A DNA stretch of 18,027 nucleotides from Akkermansia muciniphila. Lineage in GTDB: Bacteria; Verrucomicrobiota; Verrucomicrobiia; Verrucomicrobiales; Akkermansiaceae. The notes below the pieces were generated by a model that saw nothing but the letters and a program-made list of their open reading frames with translations, searched no databases and was not told the DNA's origin. Location: contig CALPMD020000002.1 in assembly GCA_943324575.2 (NCBI GenBank), positions 1 through 18,027 of the forward strand. The letters run 5' to 3'. Each line of letters opens with the position of its first letter. Positions within the stretch are counted from its first letter, which is position 1. Positions 14,083 through 18,027 of this stretch are shown piece by piece. A program made the position numbers and the translations under genes.

Positions 14083-15477
14083 TTACGCGTGTTGGAGAAA
14101 GCGACGCTGCGCTTCCTCTTCGGGATTGTGCGGCAACGCTTCGTTAGAAACCTTGGTGTCGGCCAGAAGTTCGTCGCGGAATTTACCGATGATCGCTTCC
14201 ACCGGCCACGACGACGCTTCGCCGAAGGCGCAGATGGTGCGGCCGTCGATCTGATAGGCGACGCTTTCCAGCGTATCGATGTCGGACGGACTGGCGGTGC
14301 CATCGACGAGACGGTCGGAGATTTTTTTCATCCACGTCGAGCCTTCGCGACACGGCGTGCACTGGCCGCAGGACTCGTGAGCGTAGAACGCGTTCAAGTT
14401 GTTGAGCACCCACGACATCTTGCGGGTGTCATCGAGCACGATCACGCCGCCGGAGCCCGCCATCGAACCGCAGGCCGCCAGCGTGTCGAAGTCCATCTGA
14501 ATGTCCCAGAAGTCGAGGTCTTTGCTCGTGCCGTCGGGGTTCTTGAGTTTGAAGACCTCGTCGCACTTGAGGATCTTGGAGGAGGAACCGCCGGGGATCA
14601 CTGCCTTGAATTCGCGACCGTCCTTGGGACCGCCGCACATGTCGTAGAGCAGTTCGCGCATGGTCACCTTGCCGACTTCGACTTCGAAGTAGCCGGGGTT
14701 TTTCACGTCGCCGGAAACGCAGAGGATCCGCGTGCCGGTGTTGCGCGCGACGCCGAGTTTGGCGTACTCATCGCCGCCCATGCGGACGATGTGTTTCACA
14801 TGGCAGAGCGACTCGACGTTGTTGACGATGGTCGGGCACATGTAGAGTCCGAGCGCCGCTGGGAAATACGGTGGCTTGATCCGTGGGTACGGGCGCTTGC
14901 CTTCGAGCGATTCGATGAGGCCGGTTTCTTCGCCGCAGATGTAGGCACCTGCGCCGCGATGGACGTAGATTTCGACATCCACGCCCGAGCCCAGCACGTT
15001 TTTGCCGAGGAAATTGTGGGCGCGGGCTTCTTCGATCGCGCGCTCGACGATGAGCGCTGCTTCCGGGAATTCTTCGCGGATGTAGATGTAGGCGGTCTTC
15101 GCTCCCACCGCATAAGCGGCGATGACCATGCCCTCGACCAATTGGTGCGGGTCTTGGTGGAGGATGTAGCGGTCTTTGAACGTGCCCGGCTCGGATTCGT
15201 CGCCGTTGCAGATCAGGTAGACGGGCTTGGTGTTGTTCGGCGGGATGAAGGTCCACTTCATGCCCGTCGGGAAACCCGCACCGCCGCGACCGCGCAGGCC
15301 GGACTTCTTCACCTCTTCGGTGACTTCCTTCGGCTGCATCGCGAAGGCTTTTTTCAAGTCATCGTAGCCGCCGTCGCGCAGGTAACAATCGATCGAAGGG
15401 TCCCAGCCCTCGCGATCGACGTTTTTGAAGATGAGCCGGTGTTCGCGGGCGTGTGGCTGCTTGGTGTAGGTGATCAT
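14083..15477 (-). CDS. nuoF: NADH-quinone oxidoreductase subunit F (NuoF)
   Basis: NuoF is the NADH-oxidising subunit of complex I and carries FMN and the N3 iron-sulfur cluster. The 464-residue protein shows the nucleotide loop GLRGRGGAGFPTG (60-72) and the FMN region CNGDESEPGTFKDR (90-103). Further signatures are GAGAYICGEETGLIESLEG and the 4Fe-4S ligands Cys370, Cys373 and Cys376 (ESCGQCTPCREG) with Cys416 (TICAFGE). All ligands are intact. nuoE lies 14 bp upstream and a DoxX-like gene starts at the very next base after the stop. nuoG, the usual next gene, is absent. ATG 15477 agrees with family length; no Shine-Dalgarno is seen. Confidence 0.97.
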   Translation of the reverse strand: MITYTKQPHAREHRLIFKNVDREGWDPSIDCYLRDGGYDDLKKAFAMQPKEVTEEVKKSGLRGRGGAGFPTGMKWTFIPPNNTKPVYLICNGDESEPGTFKDRYILHQDPHQLVEGMVIAAYAVGAKTAYIYIREEFPEAALIVERAIEEARAHNFLGKNVLGSGVDVEIYVHRGAGAYICGEETGLIESLEGKRPYPRIKPPYFPAALGLYMCPTIVNNVESLCHVKHIVRMGGDEYAKLGVARNTGTRILCVSGDVKNPGYFEVEVGKVTMRELLYDMCGGPKDGREFKAVIPGGSSSKILKCDEVFKLKNPDGTSKDLDFWDIQMDFDTLAACGSMAGSGGVIVLDDTRKMSWVLNNLNAFYAHESCGQCTPCREGSTWMKKISDRLVDGTASPSDIDTLESVAYQIDGRTICAFGEASSWPVEAIIGKFRDELLADTKVSNEALPHNPEEEAQRRFLQHA

Positions 15478-15491
15478 GCGAAAAAATCGGT

Positions 15492-16067
15492 TCAGGCTTG
15501 TGGCGTGTACTTGGCGAGAAGTTCCTCGGCTTTGCCGACGGCGACCCCTTCATGGAAATCGTCGTTGACCAGACAGACCGGCGCGCTGCCACAGGAGGCA
15601 AGGCACTCGGCAAACTCGACGGAGAACTTGCCGCAAGGCGAGACGGCGATCGGGTGGTGGTGCGAGTCGCTGGCGGAACGGTCGATACCGGTCAGTTCGC
15701 ACAGGCGGTCCATCAGCTCGTAGCTGCCGCCCATCGCACACGAGAGCGTGCGGCAGACGCGGATGTGGAACTTGCCGGGAGCCGACTGGCGGAAGCCCGG
15801 GTAGAAGGTCACGACCTCCAACACCTTGATCGGTTCGATGCTCAGCTTCGCGGCGACCCACTCGATCGATGGAGCGGAGATATAGCCGAAGTGGTGTTGA
15901 ACGATGTGAAGCAGCGGCAAGGTGGCCGCCCGCTTGCTCTCGGGATAGTGCGAGATGCGCGCATCCGCCTCGGCTTCGAGTTCAGCGGTGACGGCAAACG
16001 GCGGGTAAAACTTGCTGCCGGGCGTCTCGGGCGAGGCGACGGAGTCTTCGAGATTGGAATGAGACAT
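15492..16067 (-). CDS. nuoE: NADH-quinone oxidoreductase subunit E (NuoE)
   Basis: NuoE is the thioredoxin-fold subunit of the NADH-input module that holds the N1a 2Fe-2S cluster. The 191-residue protein has the four ligands in the usual C-x4-C and C-x3-C pattern: Cys105 and Cys110 (VCRTLSC), and Cys155 and Cys159 (ECLASCG). The helical N-terminal part (LLHIVQHHFGYIS, VVTFYPGF) is typical. An extension of about 25 residues precedes the fold (SHSNLEDSVASPETPGSKFY); it is Ser/Pro-rich and likely disordered. It lies 39 bp after nuoD and 14 bp before nuoF, so the three form one operon. Confidence 0.96.
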   Translation of the reverse strand: MSHSNLEDSVASPETPGSKFYPPFAVTAELEAEADARISHYPESKRAATLPLLHIVQHHFGYISAPSIEWVAAKLSIEPIKVLEVVTFYPGFRQSAPGKFHIRVCRTLSCAMGGSYELMDRLCELTGIDRSASDSHHHPIAVSPCGKFSVEFAECLASCGSAPVCLVNDDFHEGVAVGKAEELLAKYTPQA

Positions 16068-16106
16068 TGGGAATGAAGAGAAGAGGATTTAGCCGCAAAA
16101 CGATCT

Positions 16107-17366
16107 TCACCGATCGCACTCGCCCATGACGAAGTCGAGCGAGCCGAGGATGGCTGGGATGTCGGACACCATGTGGCCGGGTAGCAGCTTCGAGGTGATG
16201 GAGAGGTTGCAGAACGAGGGGCTGCGGATCTTCAGGCGATATGGGACGCCGCCACCCTTGGAGTGGATGAAGAAACCGAGTTCGCCCTTGGGGTTTTCTG
16301 CAGCAAAGTAAACTTCTCCAGCAGGAGCATTGATGCCTTGAGTCGAGACGATGAAGTGGTGGATCAGCTCTTCCATCGACATCATCACGCGCTCCTTGTC
16401 GGGCAGGATGCTCTTGGAGTCGGCGAGATTGACCGGGCCGTCAGGCATGGTGTCGAGCACTTGGCGGCAGATGCGGATCGACTGACGCATTTCCTCCATG
16501 CGGACTTGATAGCGGGCGTAGCAGTCGCCTTCTTCGGCGATCGGTACGTCGAATTCGTACTTTTCGTAGCCGAGGTAAGGGCTGTCTTTGCGGAGGTCGC
16601 GAGCGACACCGGAGGCGCGCAGGTTCGGACCGGTCATGCCCCAGGCAATGGCGGATTCGCGGCTGATCACGCCGACATCGACCATGCGGTCGAGGAAGAT
16701 TTTGTTCTTATCGAGCAGCTTGCCGATCTCTTCGATGGTGACGGTGCATTCGTCGAGGAAGGTGCGGACCTGAGCGTCAAAGCCAGCAGGCATGTCGCGC
16801 ACCTGGCCGCCGACGCGGGTGTAGGAAGTCGTGAAGCGGGCGCCGGTGAGCTGCTCGCAGAGGTTATAGACCTTCTCGCGTTCGGTGAAGGTGTAGAGGA
16901 AAACCGTCATTGCACCGACGTCCATGGCGCAGACGCCAACGCCCAGCATGTGGGAGGAGATGCGAGCGAGTTCGCAGCACAGCACGCGCAGTGCTTGGCC
17001 GCGCGGTGGCAGCGTCCAGTCCATCAGCTTTTCGACGGCACAGGCATAGGCGACGTTGTTCGCCAACGGCGCGAGATAATCTAACCGATCCGTGTAGGGC
17101 ACGAACTGATTGTAGTGCATGTTTTCCGCGATTTTTTCGTCGCCGCGGTGGAGGAAACCGACGTCCGGATCGGCGGAGTCGATGATCTCGCCATTGAGTT
17201 CGAGAATCAGGCGCAGCACACCGTGAGTCGCCGGGTGGGATGGGCCCATATTCAAGACCATGCGCTCGCCGACGAGATCGTCCGTTTCCGCATGGTAATG
17301 GTCCGCAGCGCGTGCGGCGCGTGCGATGGTGTCAGGTGCCTCGAATTCTTGGGTAGTGGTACTCAT
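16107..17366 (-). CDS. nuoD: NADH-quinone oxidoreductase subunit D (NuoD)
   Basis: NuoD is the 49-kDa-type subunit of complex I that, with NuoB, forms the quinone pocket. It carries the family signature NMGPSHPATHGVLRL (39-53), DVGFLHRGDEKIAE, YTDRLDYLAP and an ending with PAILGSLDFVMGECDR. The 419-residue length is right for a stand-alone NuoD, not a NuoCD fusion. The open frame extends 97 codons upstream, over the divergent ACT gene, but that part is not family-like, so ATG 17366 (MSTTTQEFEAPD) is used. It is the first gene of its transcript: nuoA, nuoB and nuoC are not upstream. A CRP/FNR-type palindrome lies about 53 bp before the start. Confidence 0.96.
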   Translation of the reverse strand: MSTTTQEFEAPDTIARAARAADHYHAETDDLVGERMVLNMGPSHPATHGVLRLILELNGEIIDSADPDVGFLHRGDEKIAENMHYNQFVPYTDRLDYLAPLANNVAYACAVEKLMDWTLPPRGQALRVLCCELARISSHMLGVGVCAMDVGAMTVFLYTFTEREKVYNLCEQLTGARFTTSYTRVGGQVRDMPAGFDAQVRTFLDECTVTIEEIGKLLDKNKIFLDRMVDVGVISRESAIAWGMTGPNLRASGVARDLRKDSPYLGYEKYEFDVPIAEEGDCYARYQVRMEEMRQSIRICRQVLDTMPDGPVNLADSKSILPDKERVMMSMEELIHHFIVSTQGINAPAGEVYFAAENPKGELGFFIHSKGGGVPYRLKIRSPSFCNLSITSKLLPGHMVSDIPAILGSLDFVMGECDR

Positions 17367-17418
17367 GCCGGATTTGCCGAGGAAATAAGCACCCAAAACA
17401 CCCCGATTCGCAAGGGGT

Positions 17419-17436
17419 TTGTGAAATTTTTCACAA
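17419..17436. promoter_or_regulatory. CRP/FNR-family-like palindrome in the nuoD/ACT divergent region
   Basis: TTGTGAAA-TT-TTTCACAA is a perfect 8-bp inverted repeat and contains TGTGA-N6-TCACA, which equals the E. coli CRP half-site pair and spacing. It lies 53 bp before nuoD (- strand) and 62 bp before the ACT gene (+ strand), a natural place to control either. The regulator in this organism is not in the window, so the assignment is by motif shape alone. Confidence 0.55.
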
Positions 17437-17497
17437 GCTCGCCTCGTCCGCAGTGATATCTCTGGCTTTCCCAAGCAGTTCTGCTTTTCTAGCACGC

Positions 17498-18007
17498 ATG
17501 AAAACGTCCCTCGTTCTGACGGTGCTCGGCAATGACCGTCCCGGCCTGGTAAGTTCGCTAGCCGATCGCGTGGCCTGCCACGGCGGAAATTGGTTGGAAA
17601 GTCGGATGGCGCGCTTGGCGGGTCAGTTTGCGGGAATCGTGCGCATCGAATGCCCATCCGATCAGGCAGACGCGCTCATTGAGGAGTTGCAAAACAACGC
17701 TGCAACCGGGCTCACCATCCTTGCTGCTCGCGAGGAAGCCGCGGAACCCCTCGCCCGCCGCACCTTGACCGTGGATGTCGTCGGCAACGACCGTCCGGGC
17801 ATCGTTCGTGAACTTTCGGCTGCCATCGCCAATGCCGGCGGCAATATTGAAGAACTCACCACGGGCCTGGAAAGTGCGCCGATGAGCGGCCAGCCGATGT
17901 TCCGGGCGCATGGCATCCTCTCGATCCCCGAACACGTCCAATCCGCTGCGCTGGTCGCCGCGATCGAGGGCCTTGGAGGCGATCTAACCGTCGACGTCAC
18001 AGTCTAA
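17498..18007 (+). CDS. Double-ACT-domain protein, GcvR-like
   Basis: This 169-residue protein consists of two ACT domains and nothing else. The first opens with SLVLTVLGNDRPGLVSSLAD (4-23) and the second with LTVDVVGNDRPGIVRELSAA (90-109). The repeated GNDRPG turn is the typical ligand-binding loop between the first strand and helix. The architecture matches the glycine cleavage system repressor GcvR and related amino-acid-sensing proteins, which bind a small molecule and then act on a partner such as GcvA. No DNA-binding domain is present, so direct operator binding is unlikely. ATG 17498 places the first strand at residue 4; the frame is open 15 codons further up without family similarity. 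It is divergent from nuoD, with a shared 131-bp regulatory region. Glycine as ligand is not established. Confidence 0.87.
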   Translation: MKTSLVLTVLGNDRPGLVSSLADRVACHGGNWLESRMARLAGQFAGIVRIECPSDQADALIEELQNNAATGLTILAAREEAAEPLARRTLTVDVVGNDRPGIVRELSAAIANAGGNIEELTTGLESAPMSGQPMFRAHGILSIPEHVQSAALVAAIEGLGGDLTVDVTV

Positions 18008-18027
18008 CCCATCGGCCATCAGAATGG

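Noticed and set aside
14089..15723. 544-codon open frame antisense to nuoF and nuoE
   Set aside because: Long antisense frames are expected opposite GC-rich genes with strong third-position bias. nuoF and nuoE are unmistakable on the other strand and the translation has no recognisable motif.
17367..17657. 97-codon in-frame N-terminal extension of nuoD
   Set aside because: It overlaps the divergent ACT gene, is Arg/Pro-rich with no NuoD similarity, and crosses the regulatory palindrome. The family-like start is the ATG at 17366.

Overview
This is a GC-rich (about 60% by eye), gene-dense bacterial chromosome segment with housekeeping gene content. The Gram-negative cell plan is suggested by a lipoprotein-type MsrA, a secreted repeat protein and surface-glycan enzymes. 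Together with a type-2 PyrF, an FtsB/DivIC-like divisome protein, families of short intergenic repeats and an almost complete lack of Shine-Dalgarno motifs, this fits a member of the Verrucomicrobiota or a PVC relative. That placement is inference, because no rRNA or marker tree is available here. I see no phage, transposase, CRISPR array or plasmid genes.

Left part, bases 1-5046. A 5'-truncated NodB-type polysaccharide deacetylase and a family-2 glycosyltransferase form a + strand pair, the tail of a surface-glycan locus. They converge on mnmA (tRNA 2-thiouridylase, - strand). mnmA is divergent from purT (formate-dependent GAR transformylase), which is followed by yicC (RNA-degradation family) and a CAU-anticodon tRNA that looks like tRNA-Ile2. 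A degenerate repeat of about 31 bp sits exactly 12 nt before the start codons of both mnmA and yicC and is in frame with both.

Middle part, bases 5100-10260. A secreted protein made of 25-residue tandem repeats is divergent from a dGTPase-family HD hydrolase. A - strand series follows, in transcription order pyrF, an MBL-fold hydrolase, lipoprotein msrA and an FtsB-like protein. A 21-bp minisatellite ending in a perfect 13-bp inverted repeat fills the gap between pyrF and the signalling genes.

Right part, bases 10256-18027. A long - strand array reads, in transcription order, nuoD, nuoE, nuoF, a DoxX/MauE-like membrane protein (abutting nuoF as TAA|ATG), a 691-residue membrane histidine kinase with a CHASE3 domain, a second soluble paralogous kinase and an Rcp1-like single-domain response regulator. 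The last three overlap or nearly overlap and must be co-expressed. Only the D, E and F subunits of complex I are present: nuoD is the first gene of its transcript and nuoG does not follow nuoF, so the nuo genes are split. The divergent region between nuoD and a GcvR-like double-ACT protein carries a perfect TGTGA-N6-TCACA palindrome, the classic CRP/FNR-family operator shape.

The most distinctive items are the in-frame leader repeats, the two 9-bp tandem repeat arrays at gene 3' ends, the minisatellite, the 25-residue repeat protein and the split nuo/DoxX/two-kinase arrangement. I did not find a complete new system of the defence or secretion kind.
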